From Caballeronia insecticola (GTDB taxonomy: Bacteria; Pseudomonadota; Gammaproteobacteria; Burkholderiales; Burkholderiaceae), in the NCBI RefSeq assembly GCF_000402035.1, contig NC_021289.1:1116001-1180000 (forward strand): 64,000 nt of DNA, written 5' to 3'. Shown here piece after piece: positions 20,164-28,231 of the stretch. The position numbers were made by a program, and so were the translations under genes. The notes under the pieces were generated by a model that searched no databases, was not told where the DNA came from, and saw only the letters and a program-made list of their open reading frames with translations. The stretch's first letter is position 1, and every line of letters starts with the position of its first letter.

Positions 20164-21561
20164 TCAGTAAGCGTTCGCGCCGGCGAAGCCTTTCCACAGC
20201 GTCATCGCGACGATCTTCATGTCGAGACCGAAGGTCCAGTGCTGCATGTAATAGAGATCGAGCTTCACGCGGCCCGACATCTTTTCGATGCGGTCCGTCT
20301 CGCCGCGAAAGCCGTTCACTTGCGCCCAGCCCGTGATGCCCGGCTTGATGCGATATCGATGCATATAGCCTTTGACGAGATCCTTATAGATGTCGTCGTG
20401 TTCGAGCGCATGCGGACGCGGACCCACGACCGACATCTCGCCCTTGAGCACGTTGATGAATTGCGGCAACTCGTCGAGGCTCGTGCGGCGCAGGAACGCG
20501 CCGACCTTCGTCACGCGCTTGTCGCCGCGCCGCGCCTGCGTGATGTGTCCCGCTGTCTCGGCGTGCACTTTCATCGAACGGAACTTGTAGATTTCGAATT
20601 CGCGGCCATCGATACCCTTGCGCTTCTGCCTGAAGAACACCGGCCCCGGCGACGACAACTTGACGAGCACCGCGATCGCCATGAGCACCGGCGACATGCC
20701 GAGCAGCACGCACGCGGCGAACACGCGATCGAACACGAGCTTCGGCAGAACCTTGATATCCGTGATCGGCGACGCCGCGAGATTGATCGCGGGCACGCCG
20801 AGCAGATCGACCACGGCATGGCCGAAGAACGACAGGCTCCGCACATCGGGGATGAAGCGCACGTTGACGAAATCGTCGCGAAACTCGGTGACGATGCGGT
20901 GAATCGTTTGCTCTTGCGAAATGGGCAAAGCGAGCCACAACTCGCGAATGCCGCTCTTGCGCACCTGCGTGACCAGTTGCGCGAAATCGCGCTCGATGCG
21001 CACGCCCGCGAGCGTATCGCCTTCCATCCCGCTGCCTTTTGCATCGAGTTCCGTGCCGAGATCGAACACGCAAACGGGACTAAAGCCTGCATCGGGACGG
21101 CCGCGCATCTGCTCGATCAGAAAGTGCGCATACGGCGCCGAGCCGACAATCGCAACGCTCTTTTGATTGAAGCCCTCACGCCGCAGAAACTTGAGCGCCG
21201 TATAGATGACCGTCTTCGAAACGATGAACAAGCCGACGGTGCATGCCGCCCAATACATGAGCCACAAACGCGACAGCGACTCCGAGCGATGAATGCTGAA
21301 GGTGAGCAGCACGCCCGCGCTTTCGACCAGCAGCCACGCTATCGTCACGCGCAGCAGCAGGTCGTAGACGGGCTTGCCGCGCCATGACTGATAGATTCCG
21401 AACGACGGAAACGTCATGATCATCAGCACGCACGAGAAGCCGAGCATGGTGCGTTCGACATCGTCGAGCCAGACGAATGCGCCCGCGCCCAGCGACGCAC
21501 CGAGCGATGCGCCCAGCACTGCCATGGCTATATCGACGACTCTCGATAACATGCTCAACAT
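20164..21561 (-). CDS. bceB: Undecaprenyl-phosphate glucose-1-phosphate transferase (BceB)
   Basis: A 465-residue WbaP/WcaJ-type priming transferase that attaches the first sugar phosphate to the lipid carrier. About four N-terminal membrane segments are followed by a CoA-binding-like middle region. The C-terminal bacterial sugar transferase domain carries [40 protein letters not shown] and VGPRPHA. The open frame extends 64 codons upstream. ATG 21561 has a GAGGTGG site at the right distance and gives the usual family length. First gene of the bceB-K operon. Confidence 0.9.
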   Translation of the reverse strand: MLSMLSRVVDIAMAVLGASLGASLGAGAFVWLDDVERTMLGFSCVLMIMTFPSFGIYQSWRGKPVYDLLLRVTIAWLLVESAGVLLTFSIHRSESLSRLWLMYWAACTVGLFIVSKTVIYTALKFLRREGFNQKSVAIVGSAPYAHFLIEQMRGRPDAGFSPVCVFDLGTELDAKGSGMEGDTLAGVRIERDFAQLVTQVRKSGIRELWLALPISQEQTIHRIVTEFRDDFVNVRFIPDVRSLSFFGHAVVDLLGVPAINLAASPITDIKVLPKLVFDRVFAACVLLGMSPVLMAIAVLVKLSSPGPVFFRQKRKGIDGREFEIYKFRSMKVHAETAGHITQARRGDKRVTKVGAFLRRTSLDELPQFINVLKGEMSVVGPRPHALEHDDIYKDLVKGYMHRYRIKPGITGWAQVNGFRGETDRIEKMSGRVKLDLYYMQHWTFGLDMKIVAMTLWKGFAGANAY

Positions 21562-21919
21562 CGCATCCACCTCGGGAAGAAGAAGGCAAAACGGTTCCTT
21601 ATTGCTCACTGCATGTTGCTCATTGCATGGTGGTATGGAACTTGAATAAATATGTCGGTGCAACCGCGAAAATATGCATCGGCAAATGGCCGGATTTTTT
21701 TCTCTTTTTTTATCGTTCGAGGCCTTGCCTGACGGGGGTTTAGGGCATTTCACGCAAGTCGTGCAAATAATTCCCTTGGCGATCGCGGCGTGTTCTTAGT
21801 GTTTTATTCGCTAAAGAAATCGTCCATTTTTTTAGCGGTTTTTTGTTTTATCGACGCATTTGCTCCGTGCTAAAAATTGGCGAGTCCGTTATTGCGATCA
21901 CGCGCCAGGAGGCACTTCA
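21562..21919. promoter_or_regulatory. Divergent control region of bceB operon and bceA
   Basis: 358 bp without a gene. It contains a 14-bp imperfect tandem repeat (21602-21629) close to the bceB start and long T-tracts at 21695-21711. Nearer bceA are three TTAGC/GCTAA motifs: 21810-21814, 21832-21837 and 21869-21873. The first of these lies in the 12-mer CGCTAAAGAAAT (21809-21820), which also occurs before bceN. No consensus sigma-70 or sigma-54 promoter could be picked with confidence. Confidence 0.5.
21602..21629. repeat. 14-bp tandem repeat upstream of bceB
   Basis: TTGCTCACTGCATG is followed directly by TTGCTCATTGCATG, 13 of 14 positions identical. It lies 41-68 bp upstream of the bceB start codon, in the probable leader or promoter of the whole bceB-K operon. 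Confidence 0.75.
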
Positions 21920-23431
21920 ATGAATGCGACAGACACCGCGCTCGCCAGCGCATCCACGATTAGCGCCGATGCCGGCGTGCGGCTCAGCATTCAGCCGGTC
22001 ATTCTCGCGGGAGGCTCGGGCACGCGGCTTTGGCCGATGTCGCGCGAGCACTTTCCGAAGCAACTCATCGGCCTTATCGGAGATCAGTCGCTGTTGCAGG
22101 CCACCGCGAACCGTCTCGACGGCCTGGCGCCGATGGGCATGCGCGTTGCCGATGCCATCGTCGTGTGCAACGACGAACATCGCTTCACGACCGCCGAGCA
22201 ATTGCGCAATCACGGACGCCGTGCACGTCTCGTGCTTGAACCGGTACCGCGCAACACCGCGCCCGCACTGACCGCAGCCGCGCTGCACGCGTTGCGCGGA
22301 GGCGAGGACGCCGTGCTCGTCGTGATGCCCGCGGATCATGTGGTGGCGAACAAGGACGCCTTTCATCGCGCGATCGACGAAGGCGCGCGCTGCGCGGAAG
22401 AAGGCGCGATCGTCACGTTGAGCGTCGTGCCGTCGCACGCCGAAACCGGCTACGGCTACATCAAGACAGGCCCGGCGATACCCGGACGCGGCGCGTGGCG
22501 GCTCGAACGCTTCGTCGAGAAGCCGCATCTCGAACTCGCACAGCAGTATCTCGGCTCAGGCGATTACGGCTGGAACGCGGGCATTTTCATCGTGCGCGCA
22601 TCGACATGGATCGCGGCAATCGAGCACTATCAGCCCGCGATGCATGCCGCCTGTCTCGCGGCATTCGAACGCGGTATCGATGACGGCGAGTGCTTGCGGC
22701 TCGACCGCGACGCGTTCGCTTCGTCGCCGTCGGACTCGATCGACTATGCCGTGATGGAACAGCTTGCAAGCGAGCGCGGCGACGACATGTTCGCGGGCGC
22801 GGTCGTACCGCTCGACGCGGGCTGGTCCGACGTCGGCTCATGGGACGCGATCTGGAACATCTTGCCGAAGGACGATGCATCGAATGTCGCGCGTGGCCGC
22901 GTGATGTTCGAGGGCGCGTCATCGACCTATGCGCATTCCGAAGGGCGCTTGATCGCGTGCGTGGGCACGCGCAATCTCGTCGTTGTCGAGACGGCGGACG
23001 CGATTCTCGTCGCGGATAAATCGTGCGCGCAGGACGTGAAGGCGATCGTCGGGCGCATCAAGTCGGAGCGCGGCAGCGAAGCGGCGGACCATCGCAAGGT
23101 GCATCGTCCGTGGGGGCATTACGATTCGGTGGATCAGGGCGATCGCTTTCAGGTGAAGCGTATTGTCGTGAAGCCGGGCGCGCGGCTCTCGTTGCAGATG
23201 CATCATCATCGCGCGGAGCATTGGATTGTCGTGCGCGGCACGGCGCTCGTCACGCGTGGCACCGAAACGTTCATCCTGGCCGAGAACGAATCGACTTATA
23301 TTCCGATCGGCGTGCAGCATCGCCTGGAGAATCCCGGCAAGATGCCGCTCGAAATCATCGAAGTGCAATCAGGAACGTATCTCGGCGAAGACGATATCGT
23401 TCGCTTCGACGATACCTACGGACGCAGTTGA
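21920..23431 (+). CDS. bceA: Bifunctional mannose-1-phosphate guanylyltransferase / mannose-6-phosphate isomerase (BceA)
   Basis: A 503-residue type II PMI/GMP enzyme. The N-terminal pyrophosphorylase has GGSGTRLWP (residues 31-39) and the sugar-binding FVEKP. The C-terminal isomerase cupin has QMHHHRAEHW, which supplies metal ligands. It makes GDP-mannose, used directly and as precursor for GDP-D-rhamnose through BceN and BceM. ATG 21920 follows a full AGGAGG ribosome site; the 20 upstream codons are not needed. It diverges from the bceB-K operon. Confidence 0.92.
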   Translation: MNATDTALASASTISADAGVRLSIQPVILAGGSGTRLWPMSREHFPKQLIGLIGDQSLLQATANRLDGLAPMGMRVADAIVVCNDEHRFTTAEQLRNHGRRARLVLEPVPRNTAPALTAAALHALRGGEDAVLVVMPADHVVANKDAFHRAIDEGARCAEEGAIVTLSVVPSHAETGYGYIKTGPAIPGRGAWRLERFVEKPHLELAQQYLGSGDYGWNAGIFIVRASTWIAAIEHYQPAMHAACLAAFERGIDDGECLRLDRDAFASSPSDSIDYAVMEQLASERGDDMFAGAVVPLDAGWSDVGSWDAIWNILPKDDASNVARGRVMFEGASSTYAHSEGRLIACVGTRNLVVVETADAILVADKSCAQDVKAIVGRIKSERGSEAADHRKVHRPWGHYDSVDQGDRFQVKRIVVKPGARLSLQMHHHRAEHWIVVRGTALVTRGTETFILAENESTYIPIGVQHRLENPGKMPLEIIEVQSGTYLGEDDIVRFDDTYGRS

Positions 23432-23438
23432 TGCCGCA

Positions 23439-23478
23439 CCGAATGCATCGCCTCGCTCACGTGAGGCGATGCATTCGG
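23439..23478. terminator. Very long perfect hairpin after bceA
   Basis: A 16-bp perfect inverted repeat (23439-23454 and 23463-23478) with an 8-nt loop lies between the convergent bceA and the transposase-domain gene, starting 7 bp after the bceA stop. Neither side has a clear T-tract, so it may act as a terminator, an RNA-stability element or a processing site. Confidence 0.6.
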
Positions 23479-23483
23479 CTTCG

Positions 23484-24305
23484 CTATTCCGCCGACGCGC
23501 GCTCTTCCGAGCGGACTTCGCGCATGCTCACGTTCACATCGGCGCGCGTGGCCTGAGCGGCAATCCAGCGCTTCGCCCATTCGAGCGCATACGTGCGCGC
23601 TTCTTCCGCCGATGCGAAGCGCGGTCCGATGAGACCCGAGCGTTCGACACGGCTGCCGTCCTTCACGATCTCCGCCCAGCCGCGATACATGCCGCCGGAC
23701 ACGTCGCGCGCGATCGGATAGATGTTATAGCCGCGCACATCGCCAACAGGCGCGCAGGTCGGCTCGAAGGGCAATGGCGCTTCATAAGGCCGCGCAGGAC
23801 GCGGCATGCGTGCGCGCGCAGGCGCGGGCCTCGATGCGTTGGCCTGCACGACATCGCGCGCCTCCGGCAGACGGCGCGGCACATTGGCGACCCGATTGAA
23901 CGGCATGGCATCCGGCGATTGCCACGATTCCGGGTTCTGCCAGAACACGCCTCTCAGGCGGTCGCAATCGTATGTCTGCGCCACGGGTCGCGGCGCTGCT
24001 TCGACCACCGGCTGACGCGGCACGTAGGCGAAAGAACGGCCTGCATTGGCCAGCACTTTCACCATTTCGATGAGCGTTCCATTCAATTGCCACTCCACAA
24101 ACCGCCGACGGCAAGTCGGCACGGTCGGATAGTGGCTCGGTAATCTCGACCAGGTTTCACCTGTCGTGAGAATCCATAACACGGCATTGACGATAGTGCG
24201 TGGATGGGCTCTGGGACGGCCGCGACGATGCTCACGCACCTCACTCTCGCCGATCAAACCTGAGACCATCACCCACTCTTCATTGCTGAGTTCGCTAAAA
24301 AACAT
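23484..24305 (-). CDS. Protein with an IS5-type transposase N-terminal domain (DUF4096-like), probable domesticated regulator
   Basis: A 273-residue protein. Residues ~3-85 read like the N-terminal helix-turn-helix domain of IS5-family transposases (LSNEEWVMVSGLIG, GRPRAHPRTIVNAVLWIL, GETWSRLPSHY). The DDE catalytic core is not there. A proline/arginine-rich linker (~100-175) follows, then a C-terminal region (~185-260) with GYNIYPIARDVSGGMYRGWAEI and a helix EEARTYALEWAKRWIA, which I do not recognise. GGAG 7 bp before the ATG supports the start. No terminal inverted repeats or target duplications are seen. It is likely a DNA-binding protein kept for regulation of the flanking EPS genes; this is inference. 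Confidence 0.65.
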   Translation of the reverse strand: MFFSELSNEEWVMVSGLIGESEVREHRRGRPRAHPRTIVNAVLWILTTGETWSRLPSHYPTVPTCRRRFVEWQLNGTLIEMVKVLANAGRSFAYVPRQPVVEAAPRPVAQTYDCDRLRGVFWQNPESWQSPDAMPFNRVANVPRRLPEARDVVQANASRPAPARARMPRPARPYEAPLPFEPTCAPVGDVRGYNIYPIARDVSGGMYRGWAEIVKDGSRVERSGLIGPRFASAEEARTYALEWAKRWIAAQATRADVNVSMREVRSEERASAE

Positions 24306-24635
24306 TGCTTTGCTCCATGCAGTCGGCTTCGCTGCGGATGTCGGTCGGCGCGCTAACGAAAATCAAACGGCAAGCCGGAAATTCCAGCTTTTTGCACACC
24401 CGAACCAGGACTCTCGAGGTACTCGCAAACGTTTGCTCAAACAACAAAATGGTGCATCCGGCTGCATTTCGAATCGATCATGGTGCAGTAATCGATCCAT
24501 AACAGCGCACGGAGCGTGGTCTCGCTCGTGTATGAAGATATTTGCACGAAGCATACCATTACTATGGTTTGCCCGAATATGACAACACCCTACAATTCGA
24601 GCGACACTTAGCAGTTTTTCCGCTAAGACTTCCAC
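24306..24635. promoter_or_regulatory. 330-bp non-coding region upstream of the transposase-domain gene
   Basis: No gene is supported here. It must hold the promoter of the minus-strand gene starting at 24305. Visible elements are a perfect 12-bp palindrome GCAAACGTTTGC (24425-24436) and TTAGC/GCTAA motifs at 24352-24356, 24608-24612 and 24622-24626. A further copy at 24636-24640 overlaps the stop of the neighbouring acyltransferase gene. Confidence 0.5.
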
Positions 24636-24642
24636 TTAGCGG
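24620..24642. repeat. Inverted repeat CCGCTAAG ... CTTAGCGG
   Basis: An 8-bp perfect dyad with a 7-nt spacer overlaps the stop codon of the acyltransferase gene that ends at 24636. It is a paired version of the TTAGC motif found in the EPS promoters. No T-tract follows, so an operator is as likely as a terminator. Confidence 0.6.
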
Positions 24643-25766
24643 GAAAGCGCGCCCTCGCCGGCTTGGGCCGATTCGTTCTTGCGCGCAAAGCGCCGGTTCT
24701 TGAGCCGCAGGATGGGCTCTTCGATGAAACGCCATGACAATCTGGCGAGCATTAGCGTAAGCAGGAACGATGCGGTAATGCTTGCCGCATGCACCCAAAG
24801 CGGAATGCCCGACGCGCCGAACAGCGCGATAACCCTAGCGCTTTTAGTGAAATCCGGAATGAAGCCGTGGTAAAGATAAAAGCCATAGCTGATCCGGCCT
24901 AGCGACATTAACGGCCGCCATTCGAGCACACGCATCAGCGCCGCGCTCTCGCTGCACGCGACTGCGCACACGAGCGTCGCAATGCACGCACCATAGAACA
25001 CATAGAGCGCGGTGAAGCGCCACGGATCCGCAATGTCTTCCCATGCCGGTTCCGCTCGGCACAACAGCGCGATACACACCAGCAGCATCAACGCGACGGG
25101 AAACGGCCTCAGACAGCGCCTGAACGCGCCGCCCTCGCGCAACAGCGCGCCGCCGATGCCGCCCAGCGCAAGCAGCCAGAAATTCGTGAGCGGATGCGTA
25201 TAAATAACGATCGACGGATCGCCCGCCGCTTTCATCAAAGCAAGCGCCACGATGCCGCTCGCGAATACCGCACAGCAAATCCGCACGTGCCATCTGGCAT
25301 TCATGGCAAGCAGCAGCGGCGCGAAAACGAGGTAAAACTGCTCCTCGATCGACAAGCTCCACAAATGCGAATAGCGCCCCGGCCAGTAATGCAAAACATC
25401 CGCGATCCAGAAATTGGACAGATACGCGAAATGAAACGGCATGCCGCCCGCGAGTTCCGGACCGGCAAAGCCGATCGTCATCATCAGCGCGAGCGTGATG
25501 AGCAGCAGATAGTAGATCGGGAAGATCCGCAGCGTGCGCCGGTAAAGAAATCGCTTGAGTTCCGCGGCGAAAGAACTCGAGCCGGCATCTATATAACTTC
25601 GCTGTGTCGTCAGTATGTCAGTGATGAGAAAACCACTTAGCGCAAAGAATATCCATACGCCGAGGTGTCCCAGGCCGCTGCCTTCCGCCATTGCCTTGTG
25701 ATGGATAAAGACCAGCAGGACGGCAAGCGCGCGCAAGCCGTCGAATCCGCGAATTCTTTCGTTCAT
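24636..25766 (-). CDS. Acyltransferase 3 family membrane protein (EPS acylation)
   Basis: A 376-residue OafA-type acyltransferase with about ten membrane segments. It opens with RIRGFDGLRALAVLLVFIHH, the family's N-terminal motif with the functional His pair region. It also has WSLSIEEQFYLVFAPLLL and ends with a basic tail. It likely O-acetylates the exopolysaccharide at the inner membrane. ATG 25766 is chosen because the family motif starts five residues later; the 48 upstream codons are basic and unlike the family. It diverges from a second acyltransferase. Confidence 0.82.
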   Translation of the reverse strand: MNERIRGFDGLRALAVLLVFIHHKAMAEGSGLGHLGVWIFFALSGFLITDILTTQRSYIDAGSSSFAAELKRFLYRRTLRIFPIYYLLLITLALMMTIGFAGPELAGGMPFHFAYLSNFWIADVLHYWPGRYSHLWSLSIEEQFYLVFAPLLLAMNARWHVRICCAVFASGIVALALMKAAGDPSIVIYTHPLTNFWLLALGGIGGALLREGGAFRRCLRPFPVALMLLVCIALLCRAEPAWEDIADPWRFTALYVFYGACIATLVCAVACSESAALMRVLEWRPLMSLGRISYGFYLYHGFIPDFTKSARVIALFGASGIPLWVHAASITASFLLTLMLARLSWRFIEEPILRLKNRRFARKNESAQAGEGALSR

Positions 25767-26043
25767 GGTGCGCTTTATCGATGCGGTGAACGCAGCCGCG
25801 TGGGCCGCTCGTAAGCGCCTCATCGTAAAGCGCAAGAAAAAGAAAAAAATCCTTAGCGAATTCTTTGCCGATTTTTCACCGAGCGTTAGCGCGTCCCACC
25901 CTGCTCGCAAGAAATATTTGCTAACAAGGCGAATTATTTCTTGCCTAATTTTTTAGCAGATGCTTGTGCCTTATGTGCAGGAATCGTGCAGCCATGGCGC
26001 GGCGATGGGGACGCCGCGCTCGAATCGATCGAGAGGATCTTTC
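25767..26043. promoter_or_regulatory. Divergent promoter region of the two acyltransferase genes
   Basis: 277 bp, AT-rich in its middle, with four TTAGC/GCTAA motifs (25853-25857, 25886-25890, 25920-25924, 25953-25957). This is the same motif as in the bceN, bceA and transposase-domain-gene regions, suggesting shared control of the acyltransferases and the bce genes. Confidence 0.5.
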
Positions 26044-27165
26044 ATGAAAAATCATGTGCAAGAGCTGACGGGCCTGCGTTGCGTCGCGGTGACGATGGTC
26101 GTCATCGGTCATGCGCAGCACATGATCGCCGGCGGCTATAGCGGCTTGCTCGCGCCCTTGCGCCTCATTTCCGATGGGCGCCTCGGCGTGCTTATCTTCT
26201 TCGTGCTGAGCGGCTATCTGATCACGGGAATCCTGAATGCCGAGTGGAAGGCATGCGGTTCGATTCGTCTTCTGCCGTTCTATGCCAAGCGCGCGCTAAG
26301 AATCTGGCCCGCGTTCTATAGCTATCTCGTGATCGTCGCGCTGATGTCGTTTGCAGGTCTGATCGATATCGACCATCGGCAAGTCGTGGTCGCCGCGCTG
26401 CATCTATGGAATTATTCGGGCATCGCGGGCATGAGTTCGCTCAACGCAGCGCATGCGGATGGCGCGTGGTATCTCGGCCATTTCTGGACGCTCGCGCTCG
26501 AAGAACAGTTCTACTGGTTCTGGCCGCCGCTGCTGTTTCATATCCTCAAGCGCGGCAATCAGCGCGCGCTCGTCGCGTTGATCGTGCTCGTGCCGCTCGT
26601 CAGAATCGCGACTTACTTCGCCGTGCCGAGCCTGCGCGGTCAATTGAACATGATGCTGCATACCGGTATCGATCCGATCCTTGTCGGCTGCTATGTCGCG
26701 TTGAACAAAGATGCCCTCAAGGCGCGTGTCGCGGCGCTTCCTTGGGGACCGCTCATTCCCAGCGCGATGGTCCTCCTGCTCATCTTTGGCGTCCCGCCCT
26801 TGCAAGCGAAGCTGGGCGGACTCTGGCACGCGACCTATGGCACGACAATCGAATCGGCGATGGTCGGCTTCGTCATCGTCGTGCTCATTTCGCAGAAGGA
26901 TTTCTGGTTCTCTCGGCTTCTGCGCACGGCGCCGTTCGTGTATGTGGGCACGATTTCCTTCAGCCTTTATCTGTGGCAACAACTCTTCAGCAACGCGCAT
27001 TCGCCGGTTGCCTATGGCTTTCCGCTCTGCGTGATCGAAGCGCTCGTTGCGGCAAGCCTCAGCTATTACCTGATCGAAACACCGCTCCTGCGTATCAAGG
27101 ATCGTTTCGGCGCGCGCGGCCGCGTGGCCGACAATGTGCCTTTGCAGGCGGAAGCATCTAAATAG
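26044..27165 (+). CDS. Acyltransferase 3 family membrane protein (EPS acylation)
   Basis: A 373-residue OafA-type acyltransferase. It opens with VQELTGLRCVAVTMVVIGHA, has HFWTLALEEQFYWFWPPLLF in the middle and ends with the SFSLYLWQQLF and LIETPLLRIKD motifs. About ten membrane segments are visible. It probably acetylates a different sugar position from its divergent neighbour. ATG 26044 follows GAGAGGATCT; 28 upstream in-frame codons lack family similarity. Confidence 0.82.
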   Translation: MKNHVQELTGLRCVAVTMVVIGHAQHMIAGGYSGLLAPLRLISDGRLGVLIFFVLSGYLITGILNAEWKACGSIRLLPFYAKRALRIWPAFYSYLVIVALMSFAGLIDIDHRQVVVAALHLWNYSGIAGMSSLNAAHADGAWYLGHFWTLALEEQFYWFWPPLLFHILKRGNQRALVALIVLVPLVRIATYFAVPSLRGQLNMMLHTGIDPILVGCYVALNKDALKARVAALPWGPLIPSAMVLLLIFGVPPLQAKLGGLWHATYGTTIESAMVGFVIVVLISQKDFWFSRLLRTAPFVYVGTISFSLYLWQQLFSNAHSPVAYGFPLCVIEALVAASLSYYLIETPLLRIKDRFGARGRVADNVPLQAEASK

Positions 27166-27194
27166 AGAGAAAGGGCTGCGGACACGGGCGTCGC

Positions 27195-27200
27195 TATAAT
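27195..27200 (+). promoter_or_regulatory. Perfect -10 box (TATAAT) before the first MarR gene
   Basis: TATAAT lies 39 bp upstream of the ATG at 27239. No good TTGACA-like -35 is found at 16-18 bp, so the promoter may be activator-dependent or weak. Confidence 0.45.
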
Positions 27201-27238
27201 CGCGGGACGACTCATCGTGCAATCACCTGCAGGCAGAC

Positions 27239-27706
27239 ATGTCCCGTGCCCCGGCTCCCTCTTCGCGCGCATCCGACGACTATCACTTCAACGAGCAAGT
27301 CGGTCACTTGTTGCGGCGCGCGTATCAGCGTCACGTTGCGATCTTTCAGCAAGCGATTCCCGATTCCCAACTGACCGCCGCGCAATTCGTCACGCTGTGC
27401 GCGGTGCGCGATCAGCAGGGCGCGTCGCTCAACGACATCGCGAAGATCACCGCGATCGATCAGGCGACGATACGCGGCGTGGTCGAACGTCTGCAAACGC
27501 GCGGGTTGATCACCGTGGCGCGCGATGCCACCGACGGACGCAAGGTCACGGTCACGACCACGCCCGAAGGCGATGCGCTGACCGAGCGTACCGTGCCGTT
27601 CGCGCATGACATCACGGAGCAGACTTACGGGCCGCTGAATCCGGCGGAACGTGTCGCGCTGGTTTATTTGCTCAAGAAAATGATCGACGCGCCCGACGTC
27701 GTCTGA
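27239..27706 (+). CDS. MarR family regulator, NicR-like paralog
   Basis: A 155-residue winged-helix MarR protein. The core runs from EQVGHLLRRAYQRHVAIF to LNPAERVALVYLLKK. The recognition helix region is AIDQATIRGVVERLQTRG and the wing DATDGRKVTVTTTPEG. It is clearly paralogous to the next gene, sharing EQxGHLLRxAYQRHxAIF and the AIDxATxRGxxERL core. Position beside nic genes suggests a nicotinate or 6-hydroxynicotinate sensor. It is convergent with its paralog. Confidence 0.85.
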   Translation: MSRAPAPSSRASDDYHFNEQVGHLLRRAYQRHVAIFQQAIPDSQLTAAQFVTLCAVRDQQGASLNDIAKITAIDQATIRGVVERLQTRGLITVARDATDGRKVTVTTTPEGDALTERTVPFAHDITEQTYGPLNPAERVALVYLLKKMIDAPDVV

Positions 27707-27725
27707 TTTATCGCCGGGCTTTTCT

Positions 27726-28214
27726 TCAAGCCGGCGCAGACGCGCTCAGCTTGCGCAGCAGCATGAGTGCAGCCACGCGCTCGACTTCGTTCAGATCGCT
27801 CATCGTCAATTCGCTCACGCGCTGCGCGGCGGGCGTGGCGCGTTCAACGAGATCGCGGCCCGCGTCGGTCAGTTCGACCGTCGTCTTTCTGCGGTCCGCG
27901 AGATTCGTCTTCAGTTCGATCAACGCGCGCCCTCTCAATCGCTCGATGATGCCGCGCACCGTGGCCCCGTCGATGGCGGTCGCCTTGCCGAGATCGCTCA
28001 TCGACGATGGTCCCATGCGCCGGCTCGCGCTCAACACCGCGAATTGCACGGCGGTGAGTTGCGGATCGCCGATCGTCTGGCTGAATATCGCGAGATGACG
28101 CTGATACGCCTTGCGTAACAAATGACCGATTTGCTCGGAGACGTCATACGCTTGCGTAGCCGCTTCGATCGCTTCGATCGGTTCAGGATCGAGCGGCGTC
28201 TTCATATAGTTCAT
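27726..28214 (-). CDS. nicR: MarR family regulator, probable NicR
   Basis: A 162-residue MarR protein with EQIGHLLRKAYQRHLAIF, the recognition-helix region AIDGATVRGIIERLRGR and the wing NLADRRKTTVELTDAG. It lies 17 bp downstream of the cytochrome-bearing nicotinate dehydrogenase gene and reads in the same direction, so it is probably co-transcribed. NicR of Pseudomonas represses nic genes and is relieved by 6-hydroxynicotinate; the same role is inferred. ATG 28214 is preferred over 28205 because GAGG precedes it. Which of the two paralogs is the true NicR cannot be decided from sequence. Confidence 0.75.
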   Translation of the reverse strand: MNYMKTPLDPEPIEAIEAATQAYDVSEQIGHLLRKAYQRHLAIFSQTIGDPQLTAVQFAVLSASRRMGPSSMSDLGKATAIDGATVRGIIERLRGRALIELKTNLADRRKTTVELTDAGRDLVERATPAAQRVSELTMSDLNEVERVAALMLLRKLSASAPA

Positions 28215-28231
28215 TTCTGCCTCATACGTCT

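Noticed and set aside
23484..24305. An active insertion sequence
   Set aside because: No DDE catalytic core, no terminal inverted repeats or target duplication at the gene borders.
27706..27750. Terminator hairpin between the two MarR genes
   Set aside because: The stem is interrupted by a missing base (GCCGGGCTT against AAGCCGGC) and T-tracts are short; not strong enough to list as a feature.
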